Source: Lathyrus oleraceus (Eukaryota > Streptophyta > Magnoliopsida > Fabales > Fabaceae). Taken from it: a DNA stretch of 64,000 nt. Under the pieces are notes generated by a model. It was not told the origin of the DNA. It made no database searches and saw only the letters and a list, made by a program, of their open reading frames with translations. The stretch covers positions 141,536,188 through 141,600,187 of the forward strand of contig NC_066580.1 of the NCBI RefSeq assembly GCF_024323335.1, read 5' to 3'. Positions 43,951-53,910 of this stretch are shown here, piece after piece; the stretch's first letter is position 1, and each line of letters begins with the position of its first letter. The position numbers were made by a program, and so were the translations under genes.

Positions 43951-46737
43951 TTCATCTCTTTTTCTGCTGAGAAAAACCCTAGTAGCAGCCACAAGATATC
44001 ACAGAAACTTCACTCATTCTCTCAAACTTCATTTTTGCATTTTCCAAAATCTGTCAAAAACTCTCAAAGAACTGAGCCTTGCCTTGCTCGATTCATCATC
44101 TAAACCACATTTTGGACTCATTGCAACCACTGTTCCACATCTGTAAGAGGGTTTTGTGGACTGTTTTTGCAAAGCATCATCAATGGCAAAAGTTGTTTAC
44201 ATCCAAACCAAGCCATTTCAGGCCAAACCTTCTTCATCATTCATCATTTGAAGATCTTTGGAACACCTGTTTCAGCCATTGGAGACCAAACAACAACCGT
44301 TTCACAACTTTCTTCAAATATAAGTAAGTTTTCGACCCTCTTTATTTCCAAAATCATGAGATGCTTAGGATAGATCTCTCTTTGCTGATTCTAATGAGCT
44401 ATGGATTGCATGAAATGGTTGAGTATTCACTGATTTACATGGATTTAAAGTTTCACATATGAACATGTTCTTGTATGATTTGTGTTGTGTGGTTCGATTT
44501 ATTGAAAACCATGGCTGGATTGTGAATGTACTTGGTTTGCTTGTTCGAATGGTGTGCCTAATTCTGATTTCTGGGCATTTTGAAAAATCACGATTGAAGG
44601 AAGGAGATGAAGCTTACTGTAGCATGAACAAACCCTAATCCCAATTGCCTTGCCCAGAAAATCGTTCTGTACGCGTGCATGGCCACTTTTCCTGCATGGA
44701 CCAATTAAAACATTTCCTTGGCCGTGCCTAAACGGCACCGTTTTGATAAGTGAGTTCCAATATTACAGCTTTGCCATCCGGTCCATTTAAAATCAATTTA
44801 ATCCATTTATTTTTTTCTTATTTTTATTTCATTTGATCATCAAACTTGCAAAATTCATAACATCTTCATTTCGAATCCAAAATTCATGGGAATTTTTGCA
44901 TTGTGTCCATCTGGATCTCTACTTTTTTACGTTGATTTTTGCTGATTTTTTGGATGAGTGGATTTTAAATGGTATTAGGGTTTGTGACATGTATGCATAT
45001 TTTGTACACTTTGCCAAAACATTTGTGAAATGGTGATACTTTATCCAATGGCCCCCAAATTTTTTGTGCTTAAACTAGACACACTCACGGTGATTTTGGT
45101 GTAGAGTTTGTGAATTTATCATTGCTGGTTTGTAAGATATGATTTTTTGAATTAGGGTGTGACAATTTGTGTCACACCAATGATGTCTAACTTCATGATT
45201 TTTGTATCCATCCTTCTTGACCTCCAAATGAATTGATTTTTTGCATGATTGAGCTCTTATATGGCTAGTTTACATGTGAATTTTCTTGGAATTATTTGTA
45301 GCATTTCCTAATTGTTTGAGATTTTCTCTCCTGCTTGGTCATATGTTGACTTTTTGTGACACATGTTCCCATTTCATTTGTGAAATTTTCATACTTTATT
45401 AGATGGACATGAAATTTGGCATGTGATTAGTAGACATCTCAAGGATTATCATGGTTTTGGTCCCATTCATTTATCATACACCATCTCTGATTTATGATTT
45501 TTCTAAGTTGATGCATGTTTGGTTGACTTCTTTGAGCATGTTCAAAATTGCTTTGACTTTCTGATTTCCATTGACTGCCTTCCACTTGTCCAAATGAGAT
45601 GAAATTTGACATGCTTACCATGCTGTGGGTTAAGATTGATCATGATTTATTTGGTGATTTTTGGAAATGTTTGAGTTGACTTTTGATGCAAATCTTGCTG
45701 TTGACTCCTATGAGCTTCTGTTTGCTATACCTTGACCTAAATTGTTCATGAAATGATGATGATGATTGATATGAATGTGAACCCAATTGGTTGTGTTTCT
45801 TCATTGTTTGAACATGATTTTGGATGCTTGCCCTTTGCTGTTTTGACTTTTTCATTCCTTTTTGACCCTAGGCTTGCCCTAGTGGTCCTGTTACTCACCT
45901 TTGAGCTCATGTTTTCAGGTTGACCAACAAATGACCAATGAAACCAATTCTTTTTGATTGAGCTTGCTTGAATATCATTGTTTAACTTGTTTGTTTTGTA
46001 GGTGGCTTGGCTCACATGCCTTGAGCCTTGTGCCTTGCACATTCACTTGCGTGTGTTGACTGTTGACTTCTGTTTCTTTTTGCTTTGTTTGAAGTTGTAT
46101 ACTAATGTCTGCTTGACTATTTCAGGTGCTTTTAGTTGCTCAGTTCCTTGTGAACTTTTGCTTTGCTTTGCTTATATAAGCAATTTGCATTGAGGTATAT
46201 TTCTCATCTTCATGTAGTCTGGAAGACCTGGCCTGTTACTTGGCCAGGCAACTGTCTGAAGTCCTCCTTAAGAGGCAATGTTTGTGGATGTTTAATTTTG
46301 TCCTTGCATAGAGTCAAAGACCTCCTAAGTGAAGAGGCAATTGGCAGAACCCAAGGGATATGCAACCTATCCCCTGCTATTTTGTGTGTCATCTGCTTTG
46401 CTCACACCACCGTGTTGATGCATTGCAGATACAAACCCAAGATCTTGTACAATTGTACAGTTGAGTCAGTTTCAAATGTGTAGAAGGGTTCCCACTTTCT
46501 GAACCCACACATTCTTGTCTTAAGCTCTCCCAGGCCAGGGATAAGAGCTGTGAAGTCTTATCTTCACTCACCTTTCATCTGCTTCACCTTAGCCCCTCAA
46601 TGGCAAGGTTAAGAGCACATTCACCCAGTTCCAGAGGTTTGTTTGTTGAGGTTGATATGACCCCTCGACTAAAACCTAACCCTTGTTTGAGCCACTTGCT
46701 TGTGTATAGTGTGTGCTATTTGTGCTTGTATGTTTGA

Positions 46738-46890
46738 CTTGCTTCCTGTGCAAGTTAGGGTTAGTTTAGACTTGCTTCCTGTGCAAGTTAGGTTTTGCTT
46801 GGCTTGCTTCCTGTGCAAGTTAAGTGTGTGTGTGGCTTGCTTCCTGTGCAAGTCATGATTAGGATAGGCTGGCTCCCTGTGCCAGTTAGC
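46738..46890 (+). repeat. 32-33-bp tandem repeat in C LTR
   Basis: GCTTCCTGTGCAAGTTA or variants start at 46741, 46774, 46806, 46839 and 46871. Copies are also present at the end of the visible 3' LTR (from about 63865). Element D keeps a related single phrase near 3220. Confidence 0.85.
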
Positions 46891-47015
46891 TAGAAACCAT
46901 CGAGTGGCATTCGGATTCCAGTGTGGGTGTGTTTAGGTCCGGATGCTGATGTAAGTCCAGTGATTGGCATTCGGGCTCCACGTTTGCCTTTGCCTGTGTT
47001 TGCCTGTGTGTGTGT

Positions 47016-47090
47016 CAGCCGAGCTACGAATGCTCTGATTCTCCTTCGTCCAAGGAGATACGTATGCATAGGACGCGACATCCTAGCGAG
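47016..47090 (+). other. Leader hairpin module, C copy 1
   Basis: Hairpin 1 at 47040-47058 (stem TCTCCTT/AAGGAGA, loop CGTCC), then TACGTATGCA, hairpin 2 at 47069-47085 (TAGGA/TCCTA), then AGCGAG. Confidence 0.6.
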
Positions 47091-47104
47091 CATGTGTCGT
47101 TCCC

Positions 47105-47180
47105 CAGTCCGAACTACTTCGACTCTGATGTCTATGCCTGATAGACTAAGTAGGCCCAGGATGCGATATCCTGCCGAGTC
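47105..47180 (+). other. Leader hairpin module, C copy 2
   Basis: Hairpin 1 at 47130-47146 (stem GTCTAT/ATAGAC, loop GCCTG), then TAAGTAGGCC, hairpin 2 at 47157-47173 (stem CAGGAT/ATCCTG, loop GCGAT), then CCGAGTC. Confidence 0.6.
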
Positions 47181-47275
47181 ATTTCCTTGTCTGTTTTCTT
47201 GTGTCTCTTTCAGCCAGTGTGTGTGTGTGTGAGCAGTGTTTTAGCAACCATTTTCCTTCCTATTGTGCGTGGATC

Positions 47276-47291
47276 CCGTCGAGTACGACGG
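47276..47291 (+). other. AGTA-loop hairpin (HP3) in C LTR
   Basis: Stem CCGTCG/CGACGG, loop AGTA, followed by GTGCTAATACCTTCCC. Confidence 0.6.
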
Positions 47292-47478
47292 ATGCGTAGG
47301 GGTGCTAATACCTTCCCTTCGCATAACCGACTCCCGAACCCATTCTCTTTGGTCGCGAGACCACGTCTTTTCCAGGTTTACTCTGAGCGTTTCCTTTCCC
47401 TCTTTTGGGATAAATAACGCACGGTGGCGGCTCTGTTGTTTCTTCTTTTCCCGCCGGTTTTTCGCGTAATGCGACAGC

Positions 47479-47496
47479 TGGCGACTCTGCTGGGGA
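47479..47496 (+). other. Primer binding site of element C (tRNA-Arg type)
   Basis: TGGCGACTCTGCTGGGGA, two bases after the LTR end; identical to element B. Confidence 0.88.
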
Positions 47497-48294
47497 TAAT
47501 AGAGAAGTTGACCTATGCTGGTCCATCTTCCCTAAGCGAGTCTCTCCTAGCGCTCTCTAGGTTAGGGTTTTGGTTGCTGTTTGCTGTTTTTTTTTATTGC
47601 ATTCGTTTATTTATTGTTTGCATTCATGTTTGCACTTATGTTTGCATTCATTCACATTCATTATTCATCTGGCTGGTTGTCTGTTTCTCTCTGTTGGGGT
47701 GGGAGTTACATGAGGTAAAAGGCCCAATACCCAGGCCATGAGTGAAATCTAGGATACTTAGGAATAGAGTGATTCATGGGAAGCGGGTGGTATTGCACCA
47801 CTTAGCGGAACATTGATATCACGAGCAGTTCAGACCCTGGTGGGATATTATCGTTGCATACTTCGGGTGTGTATATGATGATACTCTGCGAAAGGTTATT
47901 TATGCTGCGTTTCTCTCGACCTTACCCTGGCCTAGACGACACCCGTGAGTGGGGAGGGAATGATCATTATTACAGGTACAGTTGGTGACTTGTTGGTGAC
48001 TTGTGATCCTGTTGGTGACTTTTGGTTCAGAATTTTGGGGTCTCAGATGACTTTGGGTTTCAGATGAATTCGTGGTTCCGAGTTCAAGCCGAAGCTTTGA
48101 TCCTGTGTTCTGAGAGACACAGCCAACCAGTCGAGTCTGCATCATTTGCATCATAACATATTTATTTTTCAAAAGAAACGCAATAAAAAAAGATACAAAA
48201 AAAAAGAGAGAAAAAAAAAAAAAAAAAAAAAAAAACTAATCCCTGCATGCATATCATTTCTCAGGTACATTCCAGAGCTTGTTCACTGATAGAG
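47497..48294 (+). other. Element C leader before ORF1
   Basis: Noncoding. It includes a hairpin GTGGT/ACCAC at 47787-47801, repeated 'gttggtgact' phrases near 47980-48025 and an A-rich run at about 48185-48235 just before ORF1. Confidence 0.6.
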
Positions 48295-49935
48295 ATGGCA
48301 ACAGTCCCAGAGTTGAAGCGGAAGACTTGTTCCTACAACTTTCACCGTGAGCCTTTGACGTCTCTGATTGAGTTGAGTAACCTTATGACCAGTGGTAACC
48401 AGAAGGGGTTTGTTGACCAGTATGGAGATATTCTGACCCTGTTGAAGATGGTAGTCGATCCGGTGCCGTTGCAGACTCTTCTACAGTTCTACGACCCAGA
48501 GCTTCATTGTTTCACCTTTCAAGATTATCAGTTGGCGCCTACTCTTGAGGAGTACTCCATTCTGCTGAGTGTCCCGGTCCGGTATCAGGTTCCTTTCTTG
48601 GATGTGCCCAAGGAGGTTGATTTCAGAGTTGTTGCCAGAGCTCTCCATTTGGGTATCAAGGAAGTCAGTGATAGTTGGAAGTCCAGTGGGGATGTTGTAG
48701 GATTGCCTTTGAAGTTTCTGTTGAGGGTAGCTAGAGAAGAAGCAGAGAAGGGAAGTTGGGAAGCCTTTCATGCTTAGTTGGCCATCATGATCTATGGGAT
48801 CGTCCTGTTTCCGAGTATGCCCAATTTTGTTGACTATGCTGCAGTCAGTATTTTCATTGGAGGAAATCCAGTTCCTGCTCTGTTGGCTGACACTTACTAT
48901 GCTATTCACAGTAGGCATGGTAAGGGTGGGGCTATCAGGTGTTGTCTCCCGCTTTTGCTCAGATGGTTCTTGTCTCTTCTGCCAGTCAGTGGACCTTTTG
49001 TGGATGCTCAGAGCACGCATAAGTGGACTCAGAGGGTTATGTCTCTTACCTCCTATGATATCAGGTGGCAATCTTACCGGATGGATGTGCGTAACGTCAT
49101 TATGAGCTGTGGAGGATTCCGTAATGTGCCACTCGTAGGGACTAGGGGTTGCATCAATTACAACCCGGTTCTTTCTCTTCGCCAGTTGGGGTTTGTGATG
49201 AAGGGAAGACCACTTGAGGCTGAGATAGCTGAAAGTGTGTATTTTGAGAAGCAGAGTGACCCGGATAGATTGGAGCAGATAGGGAGAGCTTGGAAGTCTA
49301 TTGGTGTGAAGGATGGATCTGTCTTAGGGAAGAAGTTTGCCGTTGCTATGCCTGATTACACTGATTGGGTCAAGGAGAGAGTAGAAACTTTGTTGTTACC
49401 CTACGATAGGATGGAGCCGTTGCAGGAGCAACCACCTTTGATCCTTGCTGAGAGTGTGCCTGCGGAGCACTACAAGCAAGCCTTGATGGAGAATCGCCGT
49501 TTGAGAGAGAAGGAGCAAGATACCCAGATAGAGCTGTACAAAGCCAAAGCTGATAGGTTGAATTTGGCTCATCAACTCAGAGGAGTGCGAGAAGAAGATG
49601 CTAGCAGACTGAGAAACAAGAAGAGATCCTACGAGGAGGTGGAGAGCATGTTAGATGCAGAACACCGGGAGTGCTTGAGGTTGCAGAGGGTTGAGGCCAG
49701 CTATCAGAAGAAGATCAGAGACTTGGAGAAGCAACTCAGAGATAAAGACATCCAGTTGAAGAAGGAAGTAGACTTGAGACAGGCATCAGAGAACCACCTT
49801 GGAGGAGAAGTGGTAGAGCTTAGACGACAACTGAAGGAGAAGATCACTCTTTTGCCAGAATGTTCAGAATGTGACCTGTTGATAGACCAGTGTCAGTACT
49901 TGAAGACTCTCATTCCGGGAGGCCGTTTGTCTTAG
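48295..49935 (+). pseudogene. Element C ORF1 (extra ORF upstream of gag), one stop
   Basis: 546 codons in one frame from MATVPELKRK to the stop at 49933-49935, interrupted only by a TAG at 48775-48777. The N-terminal 350 residues form a globular domain (QDYQLAPTLEEYSILL, LLRWFLSLLP, ISLTSYDIRW-like blocks); the C-terminal part from about residue 385 is a charged coiled coil (LREKEQDTQIE, LEKQLRDKDIQ). An ORF here is a defining Ogre feature; its function is unknown. I think it falls in a plant transposon domain family of unknown function (possibly DUF7745), from memory. B and D lack it. Confidence 0.8.
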
Positions 49936-50345
49936 CTTGTATCTTTGATATGTATGTTGAGAATCACCTCCAGGCTTGTTGGATGGGATTCATTGTTATA
50001 CTCCGATTGTTTGGATTTTCTTTGTCGACTTTGTTGTATGATCCTGTTACTCATATAGATGAGGTTGTTGGTTTCACCTTGTACTCATCACTCTTGTGTA
50101 TGTTGTTTCTGTGCTTCTATGTTGTTCTTGCTGCAGGTTGCCATCTTTTGAGGATGACTCAGGCTCTTTGAATGCCTGAGGAATGAACATATCATGTGCA
50201 TCATACGCATCATTAGCACCATACTCATATCATTTTGCATAACAGGTGTTCTTGGTCGTGACTTCTCACTCTTGGTTCCTGTTCAGGCAGGATAGCTGAT
50301 CAACGTCCGCACCGCTACTCAACAAGACTGAATCAACAGAGAGGT

Positions 50346-52454
50346 ATGGATCAAGTTCAAGCTGAGTTGGCTGAGATGAAGGCTAACATGGCCCAGTTTA
50401 TGAATATGATGCAAGGGGTGGCACAAGGTCAAGAAGAACTTCGAGCCATGGTTCAGAGACAAGAGGCTGCAATTCCACCGGTCAACCATGCTCCGCCAGA
50501 GGGAGGCCCGGTCAATGATAACAATGTTGCTGCTGCTGTACCCATCAACAACTATGCTGTAGGTGATGAGTTGGGGGGTATTCGAATCAACGGTCAACCT
50601 ATTGCTCCAGATGCCGCTAATGCCAGAGCAGTCCGTGCCCCGGCCCGTAATCCTGCTCCGATTGTTGATAGACAAGAGGATATGTTCTCTCTGCTCAGTG
50701 AAGACGAAGACGTTCTGGGAAGGGTTGATGAGAGAGACCGCAAAGTTGAGGCCCTTGCTGAGAAGATCCGTGCTATGGAATGTCAAAACTCCCTCGGTTT
50801 TGATGTTACTAATATGGGATTGGTTGAAGGTCTGAGAATCCCACACAAGTTCAAAGCACCGTCCTTCGATAAATACAACGGTACTTCTTGCCCTCGCACC
50901 CATGTGCAGGCTTATTACCGAAAAATCTCTGCGTATACCGATGATGAAAAGATGTGGATGTATTTTTTCCAAGATAGTCTATCTGGGGCTTTTTTGGACT
51001 GGTACATGGAATTGAAGAGAGATTCTATCCGCTGTTGGAGGGATCTGGGTGAGGCATTTTTGAGGCAATACAAACACAACATGGACATGGCGCCTAGCCG
51101 GACTCAGTTGCAGAGTCTATGTCAGAAATCCAGAGAGAGCTTCAAGGAGTACGCCCAGAGGTGGCGTGAACTGGCTGCTAGAGTTCAACCCCCTATGCTG
51201 GAGAGGGAGTTGACAGATATGTTTATCGGTACTCTTCAAGGTGTGTTTATGGACCGGATGGGGAGCTGCCCATTCGGTAGTTTTTCTGATGTTGTCATTT
51301 GTGGAGAGAGGATTGAGAGCTTGATTAAAACTGGGAAGATCCAAGATGCTGGTTCCTCTTCTTCTAAGAAGCCGTTTGCTGGGGCACCTCGTCGAAGAGA
51401 GGGTGAAACTAATGTTGTTCAACACCGCAGAGATCAGAACAGAATTGAATACCGTCAAGCTGCTGCAGTAACCATTCCGGCACCTCAACCTCGTCAACAA
51501 CAACAACAAAGAGTTCAACAACCGCAACAACAACAACAGCAACGTCTGTATCAGCCCAGACAAAGAATGCCTGATCGACGTTTTGATTCGCTACCCATGT
51601 CGTACGCCGAGCTGCTGCCTGAACTACTCAGGTTGGGGATGGTTGAGTTGCGTACAATGGCTCCGCCTACAGTATTGCCTCCTGGGTACGACGCCAACGT
51701 CCGTTGTGACTTTCACTCTGGGGCACCAGGGCATCATACTGAGAAGTGTCGGGCTCTCCAGCACAAGGTCCAAGATTTGATCGATGCCAAGGCGATCAAC
51801 TTCGCTCCAGTGCCTAACGTCGTAAACAACCCTATGCCTCAGCATGGTGGGCATAGAGTGAACAATATTGAGGGGAAGGAAGCTGAAGATCTGGTTGTTA
51901 ATGTTGATGATGTTCAGACTTCTCTGCTGGTTGTGAAGGGCCGTCTGCTGAATGGGGGTGTCTACTCGGGCTGTGATGAGGATTGTTTGGGCTGTGCAGA
52001 ATCTGAGAATGGTTGCGACCAGTTAAGGGCCGGTATCCAGGGTATGATGGATGAGGGTTGTTTGCAATTCAGTAGGGCTGTAAAAGATCGTGGAACAGTG
52101 TCAACTATCACCATTTACTTTAAACCGTCTGAAGAACGTGGACAAAGGGTCGTTAGTGCACCTGCAACAAATGGTACCCCAGTTACCATTTTCGTGCCTG
52201 TAACCATCAGTGCTCCAACTACTATCGCCGCGTCTGGAAGGAGGGCTGTTGAGAATAGTAGAGCCGTGCCGTGGAAGTATGATAATGCTTACCGCAGTAA
52301 CAGAAGGGCTGAAAGTCAGACGAGACCAGTGAATCAAACTCCAGTGACAATTGGTTTACCGAATAGAGTTCCTGCAACTGTTGGTCCGTGGATAATGTGG
52401 GGGGTCCAGGAGGTTTTACCAGAAGCGGCCGTCTGTTCGCACCGCAGCCTTTGA
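50346..52454 (+). CDS. gag: Element C gag polyprotein
   Basis: Starts MDQVQAELAEM, with a coiled-coil N-terminus, a capsid-type gag domain at about residues 200-335 (WMYFFQDSL, EYAQRWREL, MFIGTLQG), a Gln-rich stretch (QQQQQRVQQPQQQQQQ region, about 385-400) and a zinc knuckle CDFHSGAPGHHTEKC near 455 (CX2HX5HX4C). A 200-residue linker leads to the protease. The frame is lost at about 52388, where the protease frame takes over; past that point the C-terminal residues are out of frame. The best reading is a one-base deletion in a gag-pro fusion; a -1 ribosomal frameshift at the nearby G6 run is the alternative. Confidence 0.85.
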   Translation: MDQVQAELAEMKANMAQFMNMMQGVAQGQEELRAMVQRQEAAIPPVNHAPPEGGPVNDNNVAAAVPINNYAVGDELGGIRINGQPIAPDAANARAVRAPARNPAPIVDRQEDMFSLLSEDEDVLGRVDERDRKVEALAEKIRAMECQNSLGFDVTNMGLVEGLRIPHKFKAPSFDKYNGTSCPRTHVQAYYRKISAYTDDEKMWMYFFQDSLSGAFLDWYMELKRDSIRCWRDLGEAFLRQYKHNMDMAPSRTQLQSLCQKSRESFKEYAQRWRELAARVQPPMLERELTDMFIGTLQGVFMDRMGSCPFGSFSDVVICGERIESLIKTGKIQDAGSSSSKKPFAGAPRRREGETNVVQHRRDQNRIEYRQAAAVTIPAPQPRQQQQQRVQQPQQQQQQRLYQPRQRMPDRRFDSLPMSYAELLPELLRLGMVELRTMAPPTVLPPGYDANVRCDFHSGAPGHHTEKCRALQHKVQDLIDAKAINFAPVPNVVNNPMPQHGGHRVNNIEGKEAEDLVVNVDDVQTSLLVVKGRLLNGGVYSGCDEDCLGCAESENGCDQLRAGIQGMMDEGCLQFSRAVKDRGTVSTITIYFKPSEERGQRVVSAPATNGTPVTIFVPVTISAPTTIAASGRRAVENSRAVPWKYDNAYRSNRRAESQTRPVNQTPVTIGLPNRVPATVGPWIMWGVQEVLPEAAVCSHRSL

Positions 52455-53659
52455 GGGACAATAATGCTGAGGCTCTCGCCAAAGCAAAGGGTAAGCAAGC
52501 TGTGGTTGAGGAAGAACCTGTCCAGAAGGAGGCACCCGAGGGGACATTTGAGAAGGACGTGGAGGAGTTTATGAAGATAATCAAGAAGAGTGACTACAAG
52601 ATTGTAGATCAGTTGAATCAAACTTCGTCCAAGATTTCTATACTTTCACTGTTGTTGTGCTCTGAGGCACACCGTAACGCCTTGCTGAAGATGTTGAATC
52701 TGGCTTACGTGCCTCAGGAGATTTCTGTCAATCAACTGGAGGGCGTGATGGCCAATGTGAGCACCAGGCATGGTGTAGGATTCACCAACCTGGACTTAAC
52801 GCCTGAAGGGCGAAACCATAACAAAGCCTTGCACATCACCATGGAGTGCAAGGGGGCAGTGTTGTCTCACGTATTGGTAGACACCGGGTCGTCGCTGAAT
52901 GTGTTGCCTAAGCAGATTCTGAAGAAGATCGATGTGGAAGGGTTTGTGCTTACTCCTAGTGACCTGATCGTTCGTGCTTTCGACGGCTCCAAACGTTCTG
53001 TGTGTGGGGAAGTTACCTTGCCTGTGAAGATAGGTCCTGAGGTATTCGATATCATTTTCTATGTTATGGACATCCAGCCCGCCTACAGTTGTTTATTGGG
53101 GCGTCCATGGATTCATGCAGCAGGGGCAGTCTCGTCGACTCTCCATCAAAAGCTCAAGTATGTCTGGAACGGTCAGATTGTGACCGTGTGCGGTGAAGAA
53201 GAGATTCTGGTGAGTCACCTATCCTCGTTCAAGTATGTTGAGGTGGATGGCGAGATCCACGAAACCTTATGTCAGGCGTTTGAGACTGTGGCTCTTGAGA
53301 AAGTGGCGTACGCTGAGCAGAGGAAGCCAGGTGCTTCAATTACTTCTTACAAGCAGGCTAAGGAGGTTGTTGATTCTGGCAAAGCTGAAGGCTGGGGCAA
53401 GATGGTGGACTTGCCTATCAAAGAAGACAAATTTGGCGTTGGTTATGAGCCTCTCCAAGCAGAGCAGAATGGTCAAGCGGGTCCGAGTACTTTTACCAGC
53501 GCTGGGCTGATGAATCATGGCGTCGTCTCTGCAACTGGTAGTGAAGACTGTGACAGTGATTGTGATTTGGACAACTGGGTTCGCTCGTGTGCACCAGGGG
53601 AGTCTATCAACAACTGGACGGCTGAAGAAGTGGTTCAAGTTACTCTTCTGACAGAGTAA
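52388..53659 (+). CDS. pro: Element C aspartic protease segment of gag-pro
   Basis: Open frame continuing gag after a frame change. The aspartic protease lies at about residues 155-260: LVDTGSSLNVLP (catalytic Asp at 52880-52882), a flap-like AFDGSK stretch and the LLGRPWIH block. A conserved acidic tail (CDSDCDLDNW, PGE) runs to the stop at 53657. The protease would mature gag and pol inside the particle. The first Met is not a real start; translation should come from gag. The final GA of the last sense codon precedes the predicted splice donor, so the stop is used only in unspliced RNA. Confidence 0.85.
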   Translation: MDNVGGPGGFTRSGRLFAPQPLRDNNAEALAKAKGKQAVVEEEPVQKEAPEGTFEKDVEEFMKIIKKSDYKIVDQLNQTSSKISILSLLLCSEAHRNALLKMLNLAYVPQEISVNQLEGVMANVSTRHGVGFTNLDLTPEGRNHNKALHITMECKGAVLSHVLVDTGSSLNVLPKQILKKIDVEGFVLTPSDLIVRAFDGSKRSVCGEVTLPVKIGPEVFDIIFYVMDIQPAYSCLLGRPWIHAAGAVSSTLHQKLKYVWNGQIVTVCGEEEILVSHLSSFKYVEVDGEIHETLCQAFETVALEKVAYAEQRKPGASITSYKQAKEVVDSGKAEGWGKMVDLPIKEDKFGVGYEPLQAEQNGQAGPSTFTSAGLMNHGVVSATGSEDCDSDCDLDNWVRSCAPGESINNWTAEEVVQVTLLTE

Positions 53660-53910
53660 TTTTCTGTTGTTTTGTCATTTTGCATGAAAATCCTACGTTC
53701 TGCCCAAGGCGTAGTGATTCATTGTAGGGCCTCATCATGTTTTAATGATTATCATTAATGAAGGACATTTTTTGAAATCAAACTTTGTGATCCCTGTCTT
53801 TCTATTTTTTTTGTTTTCATCCTTTTTCAAAAACAATAAAAATGGCAATGTTTTTGTTTTTTGTGACTTTATTGAACTCTTTTTTCTAAAACAAAGCATT
53901 AAACATGCAG
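53656..53910 (+). other. Predicted intron between protease and RT, element C (255 bp)
   Basis: Donor GTAATT begins at 53656 on top of the stop codon; acceptor CATGCAG ends at 53910 after a T-rich stretch. Removal keeps the frame (phase 2) into RT. Element B has the same donor position relative to the stop and the same CATGCAG acceptor. Partial splicing would set the gag-pro to gag-pro-pol ratio, as described for Ogre elements; splicing of this copy is inferred. Confidence 0.8.

Larger units (their letters stand above)
42913..47476 (+). repeat. 5' LTR of element C (4564 bp)
   Basis: From TGTAGCACCTCAAATTTG to ...AATGCGACA. Candidate TATA box at 43945-43950, a 32-33-bp tandem repeat at 46738-46890, hairpin modules at 47016-47090 and 47105-47180, the AGTA-loop hairpin at 47276-47291 and the shared U5 tail. 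No LTR ORF is supported as coding; similar ORFs recur in the 3' LTR simply because the LTRs are copies. Confidence 0.92.

Noticed and set aside
46173..46180. TATATAAG as the C LTR promoter
   Set aside because: It is 3.2 kb into the LTR, whereas candidate TATA boxes in D and E lie 1.0-1.5 kb in; 43945 fits better. Not excluded.
47900..48172. Minus-strand ORF in the C leader
   Set aside because: No similarity, lies in the noncoding leader opposite to transcription.
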